A stretch of 64,000 nt of DNA from the NCBI RefSeq assembly GCF_022808675.1, contig NZ_JAKZKV010000004.1, positions 310,001 to 374,000 on the forward strand, read 5' to 3'. The position numbers and the translations under genes are program-made. Shown here piece by piece: positions 8,083 through 17,244 of this stretch. The notes beneath the pieces were generated by a model, which did not search any database, had not been told where the DNA came from, and saw only the letters and a list, made by a program, of their open reading frames with translations. The DNA comes from Parabacteroides sp. FAFU027. GTDB taxonomy: Bacteria; Bacteroidota; Bacteroidia; Bacteroidales; UBA7332. Positions within the stretch are counted from its first letter, which is position 1; each line of letters starts with the position of its first letter.

Positions 8083-10119
8083 ATGAAGACTAGTTTGATT
8101 AAATTGTGTTTTGTATTACTCGCATTCATTTCTTCACTGAATGTTTTCGGATGGCAAGGAATGCCTATGCCTCAACTACATGTTGAAGGAAGATACCTTA
8201 AGGATTCGGATGGGAAAATTGTAAACCTGAAGGGGTTTGCTCAAACATACAGTCCTTTTTTTAATAATAATGCATGGAATAATTATGATGTGGCGGGGTG
8301 TCTTAATTATAATAAATGGCTGATCGATGAGATGTTGGCTGCTGAATGGAAAATGAGTTTTATGCGTTTGCATATGGATCCATACTGGAGTAATACCCCG
8401 GGTTGCACAGGACGATATGAGGGAGAAGAGTGTTTTGATGAATTCCGATTCAGAAATTACCTTGACAAAGTCTTTGTACCGATGGCTGAATATTGTATTT
8501 CTAAGGGTATATATGTTGTTATGCGGCCTCCGGGAGTTTTCCCTAATCAGATAAGTGTTGGAGATGGGTATAATCAATATTTGAAGAAAGTCTGGGGGAT
8601 AGTGAGTAATCACCCAAAGTTGAAAAACAATCCGAATGTCATGTTTGAATTAGGCAATGAGCCGATTGATATATTAGGAACAGATGGAACCTATGGGTCA
8701 AGTGGAGATGCTAAATTTGAGAATCTTCAAAAATACATGCAATCGATTGTTGATGTAATACGTGGTGCCGGTGCAAATAATATATTATGGGTGCCGGGAT
8801 TAGGTTATCAATCGTCGTATGCCGGGTTTCCTAAATATCCAATAAAAGGTGATAATATCGGATATGCTATCCATGTCTATCCGGGCTGGTTTGGAAGTGC
8901 AAATGGTTATCTGACATTTCAGAGAGAATGGGATAAATCCGTGAAGCCGATTGCGGATATAGCCCCTATAATGGTAACGGAAATGGACTGGGCTCCGGCA
9001 AAATATAAATCATCATGGGGTAAAAGCAATACAGGTATAGTTGGTGGAGACGGCTTTGGGGCCAACTTTAAATATATTACAGATAATTCAGGAAATGTGA
9101 GCTGGCTGTTATTTACTGATGCTGATAAATTGGCTCAATTTGTCGAAGCTCCTCCAGCAACTGGTGATACCTGTGTTTTCCTAAATGATCCCGAAGCTTG
9201 CCCATGGCAAGCATTTCATTGGTTTAAGGAATATGCAAATCCAACAAGTTTGCCAGTAACTAAACTGGAAGTGTTGAATTCCAACTTAGCGCCGATTGCT
9301 GATAATGAACCTCTTCAATTAATAACAGGCGGGGATACATATATATTTGTAAAAGCGACTTATGATGATGGGCATATTGAATACGTAAGCTCAAAAGCAA
9401 CTTACCAGAGTAATAATGCAACTGTCGCAACCGGTGCCCCAGGTCGATTAATCGCTAAAAAAGATGGTACGGCAAATATTACGATTAACTATGGTGGACT
9501 TGATAAACAAATAAGTGTAGTTGCTTCAACATTCCCATTGAAAGCGGAATGTATGGATCTGAATATGTGGGGAGCCAATACTTTTGATAATAGTACGCAT
9601 GCTCTTCATATTACTCAGTGGGGGCAGGCCGGTTGGACCTTTGCTAACGGAGTTGATATCTCAGGCTACAAATATTTGGTGTTTAAATTTGGGACATATA
9701 ACTACCCCTGGGGGACAAATATACATTTAAAGGATGGAAGTACAGAGTCTCAGGATTATACCTGGCAAGGAAAAAAACAACTGGTAATTGACTTGCAGAA
9801 TGTTAAGACCAGTGCCGGTGTATCTATCGTACCTAATCATATTACGGCGGTAAGGATTTGGTCAGCAGGTGGTGATATTGTAATTGATAATGTGTATTTA
9901 ACCAATAAATCAGATGCGAGTGAAGAGACTTCGGCCATTGAGAATGTCACTATTGATAAAGTTTCAGCTGATGATATTGTGGATGTTCATACAGTTACAG
10001 GTGTTTTGGTTAAATCTCATGTGAAACGATCAGAAGCTAAATACGGTCTTTCAGATGGTGTGTATATAATAGGTCGTCAGAAAGTGATTGTGATGAATAG
10101 AAGCAGATTTTTTAATTGA
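8083..10119 (+). CDS. GH5 family glycosidase with Ig-like domain, shared C-terminal beta-module and sorting-like tail
   Basis: 678 residues from the ATG at 8083. The frame is open from a TTG at 7888, but that start would overlap the terminator hairpin, while 8083 opens a normal signal peptide ending near NVFGWQG. The catalytic GH5 domain spans about 20-390: acid/base Glu193 in FELGNEP, HVYPGW in the middle, nucleophile Glu300 in VTEMDWAP. An Ig-like domain follows (about 391-482), then a 126-residue beta-module (about 484-609) also present in the esterase at 10392, then a ~55-residue sorting-like tail. GH5 enzymes are retaining endo-glycanases; the subfamily and substrate are unclear. In known xus loci this slot holds the GH10 Xyn10C, so this enzyme may be the surface endo-enzyme. 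It could also attack a mannan or glucan. Confidence 0.85.
   Translation: MKTSLIKLCFVLLAFISSLNVFGWQGMPMPQLHVEGRYLKDSDGKIVNLKGFAQTYSPFFNNNAWNNYDVAGCLNYNKWLIDEMLAAEWKMSFMRLHMDPYWSNTPGCTGRYEGEECFDEFRFRNYLDKVFVPMAEYCISKGIYVVMRPPGVFPNQISVGDGYNQYLKKVWGIVSNHPKLKNNPNVMFELGNEPIDILGTDGTYGSSGDAKFENLQKYMQSIVDVIRGAGANNILWVPGLGYQSSYAGFPKYPIKGDNIGYAIHVYPGWFGSANGYLTFQREWDKSVKPIADIAPIMVTEMDWAPAKYKSSWGKSNTGIVGGDGFGANFKYITDNSGNVSWLLFTDADKLAQFVEAPPATGDTCVFLNDPEACPWQAFHWFKEYANPTSLPVTKLEVLNSNLAPIADNEPLQLITGGDTYIFVKATYDDGHIEYVSSKATYQSNNATVATGAPGRLIAKKDGTANITINYGGLDKQISVVASTFPLKAECMDLNMWGANTFDNSTHALHITQWGQAGWTFANGVDISGYKYLVFKFGTYNYPWGTNIHLKDGSTESQDYTWQGKKQLVIDLQNVKTSAGVSIVPNHITAVRIWSAGGDIVIDNVYLTNKSDASEETSAIENVTIDKVSADDIVDVHTVTGVLVKSHVKRSEAKYGLSDGVYIIGRQKVIVMNRSRFFN
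9532..10095 (+). repeat. Duplicated module, copy 1 (C-terminus of GH5)
   Basis: 564 bases coding for a beta-module plus tail. They align without any gap to 11538-12101 in the next gene, with high identity at both DNA and protein level. Shared landmarks are MDL.M.G.NTFDN, QWGQAGW, YKYLVFKFGT, YPWGTNIHLKDG, DYTWQG and VKRSEAK.GLSDGVY. The gapless match shows a recent duplication or conversion between neighbours. Confidence 0.85.
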
Positions 10120-10168
10120 GTTCATTTTCTCTAATTTAAAGATTGGAGATAAGCGCAATTTTCTAAGT

Positions 10169-10202
10169 GGGTGTCCTGCTTGGGTAGGACACCCTTATTT
10201 TA
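10169..10202 (+). terminator. Terminator hairpin after the GH5 gene
   Basis: 9-bp GC-rich perfect stem, 10169-10177 with 10186-10194, 8-base loop, followed by TTATTTTA. It lies about 50 bases after the GH5 stop and before a 190-base leader to the next gene. It resembles a classical intrinsic terminator. Confidence 0.8.
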
Positions 10203-10295
10203 AGTCGTAATTTTTAAGTAACCCAATCTTCCGGATATTTTGTAAACAATAAATATGTAAATGGAGGATTCTATTATAAAGGCTTGATTATTATG

Positions 10296-10303
10296 TAGTT
10301 TTG
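10296..10303 (+). promoter_or_regulatory. Possible Bacteroidota -7 promoter element upstream of the CE6 esterase
   Basis: TAGTTTTG matches the Bacteroidota -7 consensus TAnnTTTG. It lies between the terminator at 10169 and the start codon at 10392, giving a leader of about 90 bases. No convincing -33 TTTG is present at the expected distance, so this is only a candidate for a new transcript start. Confidence 0.35.
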
Positions 10304-10391
10304 CTTTGGTGAGCTGCTGTATCGAATGAGTTTAATAGGAAGTGTGATGTTGAGCTAAATGTTTATTGATTAGTTGGAAAAAAGTTATCGT

Positions 10392-12116
10392 ATGAATCGA
10401 ATATTTGTCGTTTTTGTAATTGTTTTATTGGGTTTTGTATTCTTGAGCGATCAATCTTGTAATGCTACTGTTCCAGATCCAAACTTTCATATATATCTGT
10501 GTTTTGGACAATCAAATATGGAGGGGAATGCTGCAATTGGAGACCTCGACAGGATAGGTGTTGATAGTCGTTTTAAAGTAATGACGGTTTCTCCTGATGA
10601 CAATCTTCATTTGGGCCGGATTGTTGGTTACTGGTATACGGCAGTACCACCCTTGTGTCGTTGGGATACAGGTCTTACTCCAGCCGATTACTTTGGACGG
10701 GTTTTGGTTGATAGCCTTCCTTCGAATATAAAAATTGGTGTTATAGTTGTAGCTATGGGAGGGAGTGGAATTGATGCATTTGACAAAGATAATTATACAC
10801 AATACTATCAGAATGCAGATGCATTTCAGAAAGGGCTAATGGATATATATGGAGGCAATCCTTATGCCAAGATTATTGAAATGGCAAAGCTTGCTCAACA
10901 ATCTGGTGTTATCAAAGGCATTTTGTTGCATCAGGGTGAATCCAATAATGGTCAGCCTGATTGGCCAGGAAAAGTGCAGAAAATATATAATGATATTCTC
11001 GGGGATCTTAATCTGGAACCAAATTCGGTTCCATTGTTGGCTGGTGAAATGTTGCAAAAAGATCAGGGCGGACTTTGTTGGGGAATGAACAGCATTATTG
11101 CGACTTTACCATATTACATAACCAATTCGTATGTTATTTCATCGATTGGATGCGAAGGAAATGGTAAAGATTTATTCCATTTTTCTACTGCCGGGGCTCG
11201 CGAATTAGGCAGTCGATATGGAAAACAGATGTATTCACTGTTAAAGACTTATAATACTGTAGATGGTCAGACAGTAGATCATTTATCGGTCGATAATCAG
11301 AGTGTTTCGATGTTGACCGGTTCTGTAAAAAGAATTTTGCTCAGAGCAGTCTACAAAGATGGACATACACAAGACATAACTACTAAAGCAGTCTATGCTA
11401 TTAGTAATCCATTGCTTTTACGGATTACAAATGGATATCTTGAACCTTTAAAGGATGGGGCTACAACTGTCACTGCAAGTTTCAAAGGTGAGCTTGGTGA
11501 TGTTAAGCAGATTACTTTAAATGTTTCTGCCGTAACCTTCCCTTTGAAGTCTGAGTATATGGATTTATCTATGTTTGGCACAAATACGTTTGATAACAAT
11601 ACTCGAACTCTTCATATTTCCCAATGGGGACAGGCCGGATGGTCTTTCGTAAACGGAGTGGATTTGTCGGGTTATAAATATTTGGTATTTAAGTTTGGTA
11701 CATTGAATTATCCCTGGGGAACTAATATTCATCTGAAAGACGGCAATACTGAGTCGAAAGACTATACGTGGCAAGGTCAGAAACAGTTGATGATTGATCT
11801 GCAAAATGTGAAAACCAATGAAGGAGTAATGATAACCCCTAATCACATAACAGCAGTGAGATTCTGGTCCTCGGGTGGAGATCTGGTTGTTGATAAGGTG
11901 TATTTAACCAATAAACCTGATGGTAGTGAGGAAACTACCGGGGTGGATAGAGTTACTTGTGAGAAACCATCAGGTGATGATATTGTTGATGTTTATACAA
12001 TTACAGGAATGAAAATAAAATCACAAGTGAAACGATCAGAGGCAAAACTGGGCCTTTCGGATGGTGTATATGTAATTGATCGTCAAAAGGTAGTTGTAAT
12101 GTCTCGAGGTTATTGA
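10392..12116 (+). CDS. CE6-type acetylxylan esterase (SASA/SGNH fold) with Ig-like domain, shared beta-module and tail
   Basis: 574 residues from the ATG at 10392; the TTG at 10374 only extends the frame. A signal peptide is followed by a SASA/CE6 esterase domain (about 28-290). The nucleophile is Ser41 in GQSNMEG and the catalytic Asp260/His263 are in KDLFHF. LLHQGESN is also typical of the family. An Ig-like domain follows (about 295-382), then the same beta-module (about 383-508) and sorting-like tail (about 512-574) as in the preceding GH5. CE6 enzymes remove O-acetyl groups from xylan. Its N-terminal half is paralogous to the single-domain esterase at 12285. The extra modules suggest that this copy stays with insoluble substrate or the cell surface. 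Confidence 0.88.
   Translation: MNRIFVVFVIVLLGFVFLSDQSCNATVPDPNFHIYLCFGQSNMEGNAAIGDLDRIGVDSRFKVMTVSPDDNLHLGRIVGYWYTAVPPLCRWDTGLTPADYFGRVLVDSLPSNIKIGVIVVAMGGSGIDAFDKDNYTQYYQNADAFQKGLMDIYGGNPYAKIIEMAKLAQQSGVIKGILLHQGESNNGQPDWPGKVQKIYNDILGDLNLEPNSVPLLAGEMLQKDQGGLCWGMNSIIATLPYYITNSYVISSIGCEGNGKDLFHFSTAGARELGSRYGKQMYSLLKTYNTVDGQTVDHLSVDNQSVSMLTGSVKRILLRAVYKDGHTQDITTKAVYAISNPLLLRITNGYLEPLKDGATTVTASFKGELGDVKQITLNVSAVTFPLKSEYMDLSMFGTNTFDNNTRTLHISQWGQAGWSFVNGVDLSGYKYLVFKFGTLNYPWGTNIHLKDGNTESKDYTWQGQKQLMIDLQNVKTNEGVMITPNHITAVRFWSSGGDLVVDKVYLTNKPDGSEETTGVDRVTCEKPSGDDIVDVYTITGMKIKSQVKRSEAKLGLSDGVYVIDRQKVVVMSRGY
11538..12101 (+). repeat. Duplicated module, copy 2 (C-terminus of CE6 esterase)
   Basis: Gapless counterpart of 9532-10095: first 378 bases of beta-module (to 11915), then about 186 bases of tail. 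The upstream Ig-like domains of the two genes are similar in type but less alike, so the strongest duplication starts at the module boundary. Confidence 0.85.
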
Positions 12117-12284
12117 TTTAGTGTTATGGGAATCTCAGAGACATAATTGGAATCGTTGGAGACCCATTAAATATAAGTTTATCAGATATGGTTTTTGCAA
12201 TGCTTAGTTGTGTGCCATATTATAAATTCATGAATTGATTATTGATTCAGAGTTGTAATTTGTTTGAATATAATATATGTAAAA

Positions 12285-13136
12285 ATGAAAAGAAAAGCTT
12301 CTTTATTAATCCTTCTGAGTTTGCTTCTTGCAACAGCTAACACATTCTCGCAAGATCGTAATTTCTATATTTTTCTATGCCTTGGGCAGTCCAATATGGA
12401 AGGAAATGCCAAAATAGAAGATCAGGATAAAATCATGAATGACCAGCGCTTTCAGGTTTTGTCTACACTCAACTGTCCTGACCTGGGACGGGTAAAAGGA
12501 AACTGGTATCCGGCAGTACCGCCTTTATGTCGGTGCAATACTGGATTGACTCCGGCGGATTACTTCGGTAGAACGATGATTGCCAATCTTCCAAAGAAAG
12601 TAAAAGTAGGAATAATCAATGTGGCTATCGGTGGTTGTAAAATAGAACTTTTTGATAAGGACAATTACCAATCTTATGTGGCAACAGCTCCATCGTGGAT
12701 GATTAATATGATAAACCAATATGACGGAAATCCTTATGCTCGTCTTGTGGAGATGGCAAAGCTAGCCCAGAAGAAAGGCGTTATTAAAGGCATATTGCTT
12801 CATCAGGGAGAGTCAAATACAGGTGATATAAACTGGCCTTCAAAAGTAAAAGGCGTTTACGGTAATCTGATGAAGGATCTGAAATTGGATCCCAAGAAAG
12901 TACCTCTTATTGCCGGAGAAATGGTGCATAAAGACCAGGGAGGCAAATGTGCGAGTATGAATCAGATCATTTCTACACTTCCACAAACTATTCCCAACTC
13001 ATTTATTATCCCGTCACAAGGTTGTACTGCTGCAAAGGACAGTCTTCACTTTAATGCACAAGGGTATCGTACTCTGGGGAAAAGATATGCAGAACGAATG
13101 CTCTTTTTCTTAGGATATAAGAATGTTAAATTGTAG
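12285..13136 (+). CDS. CE6-type acetylxylan esterase (single domain)
   Basis: 283 residues from the ATG at 12285; a TTG 21 bases upstream is in frame but precedes the signal peptide. The signal peptide ends near NTFSQ. The SASA/CE6 domain fills the rest: nucleophile Ser36 in GQSNMEG, catalytic Asp252 and His255 in KDSLHF, plus LLHQGESN. It has no accessory domain or sorting tail, so it is probably periplasmic, where it would deacetylate imported oligosaccharides. It is the close paralogue and neighbour of the modular esterase at 10392, consistent with tandem duplication and separate compartments. Confidence 0.88.
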   Translation: MKRKASLLILLSLLLATANTFSQDRNFYIFLCLGQSNMEGNAKIEDQDKIMNDQRFQVLSTLNCPDLGRVKGNWYPAVPPLCRCNTGLTPADYFGRTMIANLPKKVKVGIINVAIGGCKIELFDKDNYQSYVATAPSWMINMINQYDGNPYARLVEMAKLAQKKGVIKGILLHQGESNTGDINWPSKVKGVYGNLMKDLKLDPKKVPLIAGEMVHKDQGGKCASMNQIISTLPQTIPNSFIIPSQGCTAAKDSLHFNAQGYRTLGKRYAERMLFFLGYKNVKL

Positions 13137-13266
13137 TGGGACTGTGTTTGTTCTTTATCTAATCGTTCCGAATCGAATTTAATAATCTTGATTCCGGATT
13201 AGATTGCCTGATATGATAGTTTAAAGGCGCTAAGATATATTGATGTTAAATCTATGATAATTAGAA

Positions 13267-15723
13267 ATGAAACTAAAACATAAGAGCATCTTGATAGCCT
13301 TTCTTAGTGGGTTATTTATTGTGCATATTTCGGCTCAGTCCTATGTGAAAACAGCTCTTGGTGTAAAAGCGAAAATTCGCAATATGGATGTTGAGGTTCA
13401 ATTTTATTCCTCTCAAATAGTCAGGATATTAAAATCTCCCCTTGGATCTAAATTCAAAAAAGAAAGTTTATCAGTAATAAAAACACCGGAGAAGGTTGCA
13501 TTTAGCATCAATCAGAATGGAGATCTCTTATTTATAAGAAGTGCAAATGTAAAGGTGGATTTAAATCTGAAAAATGGTCAGGTTTCTTTTAACACACCTA
13601 ATAATCAGTTATTTCTGAATGAGACTCTATTGGGGTCAGCGTTTACAGAATGTAATGATGCCGGTTTGAAATCCTACATCGTATCCCAATCATTTACACT
13701 AAATAAAGACGAAAATATTTATGGATTAGGCCAACAGCAGCGAGGCAAATTATCGCTTCGCAATGTAAAGCTCAATATGGTTCAGGGAAACACCGACGAT
13801 TATGTTCCACTTCTTGTATCTACCAAAGGATATGGTTTGTTTTGGGACAATTATTCTCCTACCGTTTTTGAAGACAAGTCAGATTCAACATTTTTTAGAT
13901 CAGATATAGGCGATTGTATCGATTACTATGTCATGTACGGTGACAACGCCGATGGTGTAATTGCTCAAATGCGCGACCTGACAGGTCAGGCTCCTATGTT
14001 TCCTTTGTGGACATATGGTTTCTGGCAAAGCAAAGAACGCTACAAAAGTCAGAACGAGCTGGTGGGTGTTGTGAAAAAGTACAGGGAACTCGGAGTTCCG
14101 CTTGACGGTATTATTCAGGACTGGCAATACTGGGGCAATAATTACCTGTGGAATGCCATGGAATTTCTGAACACGGAATTTCCGGAACCAAAGAAAATGA
14201 TAGACGACATTCATAATATGAATGCACACCTGATTATTTCTATCTGGTCGTCGTTCGGACCACAAACAAAGCAGTTCCGCGAAATGGAACCGAAGGGAAT
14301 GTTGTTGAATTTCGGTACATGGCCACAGTCGGGTTTGGAGACATGGCCGCCCAATCGTGAATATCCGTCTGGCGTACAACCCTATGATCCATTCAATCCC
14401 GAGGCTCGCGACATTTACTGGAAATACCTCAATAAAGGACTGTTCTCTCTTGGCATAGACGGTTGGTGGATGGACTCTACCGAACCCGACCATTTGGACT
14501 TCAAACCATCCGATTTCGATTTGAAAACCTATCTCGGATCTTTCCGCAAAGTGCGCAATGCCTTTCCGCTGATGGCTGTTGGCGGTGTATCCGATCACCA
14601 GCGAGGCGTAAGTTCCGACAAGCGTGTATTTATTCTTACCCGTTCGGCTTTCGCAGGGCAACAGCGCTTTGGTGCGAATACCTGGTCGGGAGACGTGAAT
14701 TCTTCATGGCAGTCGTTGAGGAATCAGATTCCAGCTGGCCTTAATTTCTCATTGAGTGGTATTCCTTACTGGAATACTGATATTGGCGGATTCTTTGCCG
14801 GTAGCTATAACCGGGGATGGAACGATGGAACCGGAGCAAAGAACCCCTTGTATCAGGAGTTGTATGTCAGATGGCTTCAGTTTGGAACATTCACTCCGAT
14901 GATGCGTTCGCACGGAACGGATGTGCCAAGAGAAATATACAATTTTGGGAAGAAAGGCGAGCCTATTTTCGATGCGATAGAAAAATCAATCAACCTGCGT
15001 TATTCGTTGCTGCCTTACATTTATTCTACCGCATGGAGTGTGACCAAAGGGCAATCAACTATCATGCGTGCATTGATGATGGATTTTGACGATAAAAATG
15101 TAGCCGATCTGAATAATGAGTACATGTTTGGTAAATCGTTCCTTGTTGCACCTATCGTTACTGCTCAATATACACCTGAGACAGTGATTAAGACCGATGA
15201 AAATTCGGGTTGGAACAAAAATGAAAAGAAAGACAACAAAACGGTTGCTGTTGACTTTACTCAGCCAAAGTCGGCAAAGACATACTTGCCAGCCGGAACA
15301 ACCTGGTTTGATTTCTGGACGAATACTAAATACAACGGTGGACAGGAAATCACGCTGGCTACCTCTATCGATAAAATGCCATTGTTCGTCAAAGCCGGAA
15401 GCATCATTCCTTTTGGACCTGCCGTACAGTTTGCTACAGAGAAAAAGTGGGATAAGCTTGAAATCCGCGTTTATGAAGGAGCAAACGGCGAGTTCTCTTT
15501 GTACGAAGATGAAAACGATAACTACAATTACGAAAAAGGAATTTACTCTACCATTACATTCAAATGGGATGACAAGTCGAAAACTCTGACTATTGCCGAT
15601 CGTAAAGGAACATTCCCCGGTATGCTTGCCGAACGGAAATTTCACGTAGTCAAAATTGCAGCCAATGGCAATAAGACAGAAAAAGATGTTGTTTACAAAG
15701 GGAAAAAAGTTTCAGTTAAATAA
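13267..15723 (+). CDS. GH31 alpha-glycosidase, probably alpha-xylosidase
   Basis: 818 residues with a signal peptide ending near HISAQ. N-terminal beta-sandwich (about 25-240), then the GH31 barrel: DGIIQDWQYWGNN, nucleophile Asp403 in WWMDSTEPD, acid/base Asp476 in WSGDVNSSW, then a C-terminal beta-domain with PLFVKAGSIIPFGP. The WWMD(S/A)TEPD form occurs in alpha-xylosidases such as Cellvibrio Xyl31A, so removal of terminal alpha-xylose from xyloglucan or complex xylan is likely; alpha-glucosidase cannot be excluded. Unlike the GH31 at 49476 it lacks the PA14-like insertion. The first ~600 bases are visibly more AT-rich than the rest of the gene. Confidence 0.88.
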   Translation: MKLKHKSILIAFLSGLFIVHISAQSYVKTALGVKAKIRNMDVEVQFYSSQIVRILKSPLGSKFKKESLSVIKTPEKVAFSINQNGDLLFIRSANVKVDLNLKNGQVSFNTPNNQLFLNETLLGSAFTECNDAGLKSYIVSQSFTLNKDENIYGLGQQQRGKLSLRNVKLNMVQGNTDDYVPLLVSTKGYGLFWDNYSPTVFEDKSDSTFFRSDIGDCIDYYVMYGDNADGVIAQMRDLTGQAPMFPLWTYGFWQSKERYKSQNELVGVVKKYRELGVPLDGIIQDWQYWGNNYLWNAMEFLNTEFPEPKKMIDDIHNMNAHLIISIWSSFGPQTKQFREMEPKGMLLNFGTWPQSGLETWPPNREYPSGVQPYDPFNPEARDIYWKYLNKGLFSLGIDGWWMDSTEPDHLDFKPSDFDLKTYLGSFRKVRNAFPLMAVGGVSDHQRGVSSDKRVFILTRSAFAGQQRFGANTWSGDVNSSWQSLRNQIPAGLNFSLSGIPYWNTDIGGFFAGSYNRGWNDGTGAKNPLYQELYVRWLQFGTFTPMMRSHGTDVPREIYNFGKKGEPIFDAIEKSINLRYSLLPYIYSTAWSVTKGQSTIMRALMMDFDDKNVADLNNEYMFGKSFLVAPIVTAQYTPETVIKTDENSGWNKNEKKDNKTVAVDFTQPKSAKTYLPAGTTWFDFWTNTKYNGGQEITLATSIDKMPLFVKAGSIIPFGPAVQFATEKKWDKLEIRVYEGANGEFSLYEDENDNYNYEKGIYSTITFKWDDKSKTLTIADRKGTFPGMLAERKFHVVKIAANGNKTEKDVVYKGKKVSVK

Positions 15724-15754
15724 TATCTTGTTTTCAAATAATCCAAAATCCTAA

Positions 15755-15792
15755 TAATCTCGGTGTCAGTTCTAATACTGATACCGAGATTA
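15755..15792 (+). terminator. Terminator-like hairpin after GH31
   Basis: 15-bp stem (15755-15769 with 15778-15792, one G-T pair) with an 8-base loop, about 30 bases after the GH31 stop. The following sequence is AT-rich (AATTAATAAATATT) but has no continuous T-run. It may be a terminator or an mRNA 3' stabiliser. Confidence 0.6.
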
Positions 15793-15823
15793 AATTAATA
15801 AATATTCTTAGTCCCATAATTAC

Positions 15824-17221
15824 ATGAATAAGGAATTGAAAGCTTCAGTAGTCTTGCTGGTATTGGCTTCATGCTTCTCTATCAGTGCCCGCAATCCTAT
15901 CATACAAACCAAACATACGGCCGATCCTGCGCCGTTGGCGTACAACGACACGGTTTTTCTTTACACTGGTCACGACGAAGATAATGCTGAGCGGTTTGTG
16001 ATGCAAAACTGGATGTTATACACTTCTACCGATATGGTGAACTGGACTGACAGAGGAATCATCGCAGGTGTTTCAGAACCATATAAAACGTTTAAGTGGG
16101 CAGATGGTCATAGCGCATGGGCACCTCAATGCGTAGCGCGGAACGGTAAATTTTATTTATACTGCCCTACCATTTATCAGGGAAAAATGGCAATTGGTGT
16201 AGCAGTATCCAACAATCCTTATGGCCCCTTTGTGGACGAGCTAGGGAAACCTCTCATCTACCGTTCTAACCCTGGTGATTACGATCCGACAGTGTTTGTG
16301 GATGATGACGGCCAGGCTTATATTTACTGGGGAGGAAACGGACCTTGCTACTTTGCGAAATTGAACGAAGATATGATCTCACTTGCAGGTGATATTCAGG
16401 TTGCTTCAATTGATTTTACCGGAACTCCGCCTGAAGCTTCATATACCGAAGGTCCGTGGTTGTGGAAGAAAAACAAGCATTATTATCTGGCATGGGCATC
16501 GCGTTGTTGTCCCGAAGGAATTGGATACGCTATGAGTGATAGTCCGACAGGTCCCTGGAAATGCAAGGGAACGATTATGGATCCGGATCAAAGATCATCA
16601 GGTAATCACCCCGGGATAGTTGATTTCAAAGGCAATTCGTATGTGTTCGGGTTCAATTATGCCATTATGAAACAAACCATGGCCAAACATTATGAGCGTC
16701 GTTCGATATGTGTCGAGAAAATGACTTATAATGCCGACGGGACGATTCAGAAACTACCGTGGTGGTCAACTACGGGTGTTAAGCAAATAGGCGCATTAGA
16801 TCCTTACAAGCAAAACGAAGCCGAAACTATGGCTTACAGCGAAGGCGTAAAAACAGATAAATTACCGGTATGGGAACGTGACGATGTATGGAACAGGGGG
16901 AAGAAACTTGGCGATATAATGTTTGTGACATCCATTCATAATGGCGATTACATAGAGGTGCAGGGTGCGAATTTTTCAAAAGGTTGCTCTTCTGTCGATT
17001 TAAGAGTTGCATCTCTTTATGGCGGCAAGATTGAGATCCGTATAGATAAAAAAGATGGCCCGGAAGTTGGCATTGCTGACGTTGCAACTTCGGGAGAAGG
17101 TGACGTTTGGAAAACGATTACCGCTAAAGTAAAAAGCATTAAAGGGGTTCACGATCTTTATTTCGTTTTCAAAGGAGAAAAAGATCTATTCAATTTCGAC
17201 TGGTGGCAGTTTAAAGAATAA
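15824..17221 (+). CDS. GH43 glycosidase with C-terminal CBM6-like domain (putative lipoprotein)
   Basis: 465 residues. The N-terminus contains LASC (Cys17), a possible lipobox, so this one may be membrane-anchored. GH43 five-bladed propeller at about 23-320: base Asp34 in TADPAP, pKa-modulating Asp154 in YDPTVFVDDDG, acid Glu209 in YTEGPW. The C-terminal ~140 residues are CBM6-like, starting at NEAETMAYSEG and ending in the FNFDWWQF motif. GH43 enzymes are inverting alpha-L-arabinofuranosidases or beta-xylosidases; the exact activity is not readable. It is followed after 23 bases by a second, different GH43. The CBM6 end shares an 18-base DNA match with GH43 genes at 45015 and 47814. Confidence 0.88.
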   Translation: MNKELKASVVLLVLASCFSISARNPIIQTKHTADPAPLAYNDTVFLYTGHDEDNAERFVMQNWMLYTSTDMVNWTDRGIIAGVSEPYKTFKWADGHSAWAPQCVARNGKFYLYCPTIYQGKMAIGVAVSNNPYGPFVDELGKPLIYRSNPGDYDPTVFVDDDGQAYIYWGGNGPCYFAKLNEDMISLAGDIQVASIDFTGTPPEASYTEGPWLWKKNKHYYLAWASRCCPEGIGYAMSDSPTGPWKCKGTIMDPDQRSSGNHPGIVDFKGNSYVFGFNYAIMKQTMAKHYERRSICVEKMTYNADGTIQKLPWWSTTGVKQIGALDPYKQNEAETMAYSEGVKTDKLPVWERDDVWNRGKKLGDIMFVTSIHNGDYIEVQGANFSKGCSSVDLRVASLYGGKIEIRIDKKDGPEVGIADVATSGEGDVWKTITAKVKSIKGVHDLYFVFKGEKDLFNFDWWQFKE

Positions 17222-17244
17222 ACATAAGTGAGTCATATTATAAG

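Noticed and set aside
13159-13202. Imperfect inverted repeat before GH31
   Set aside because: The arms need a bulge of several bases and there is no T-run; too weak to call a terminator.
13900-14661. 253-codon open frame on the - strand inside GH31 (also 19859-20602, 50781-51392 and 15055-15645 on the - strand)
   Set aside because: Each is antisense to a conserved enzyme with intact catalytic motifs, and none has a recognisable domain or start context.
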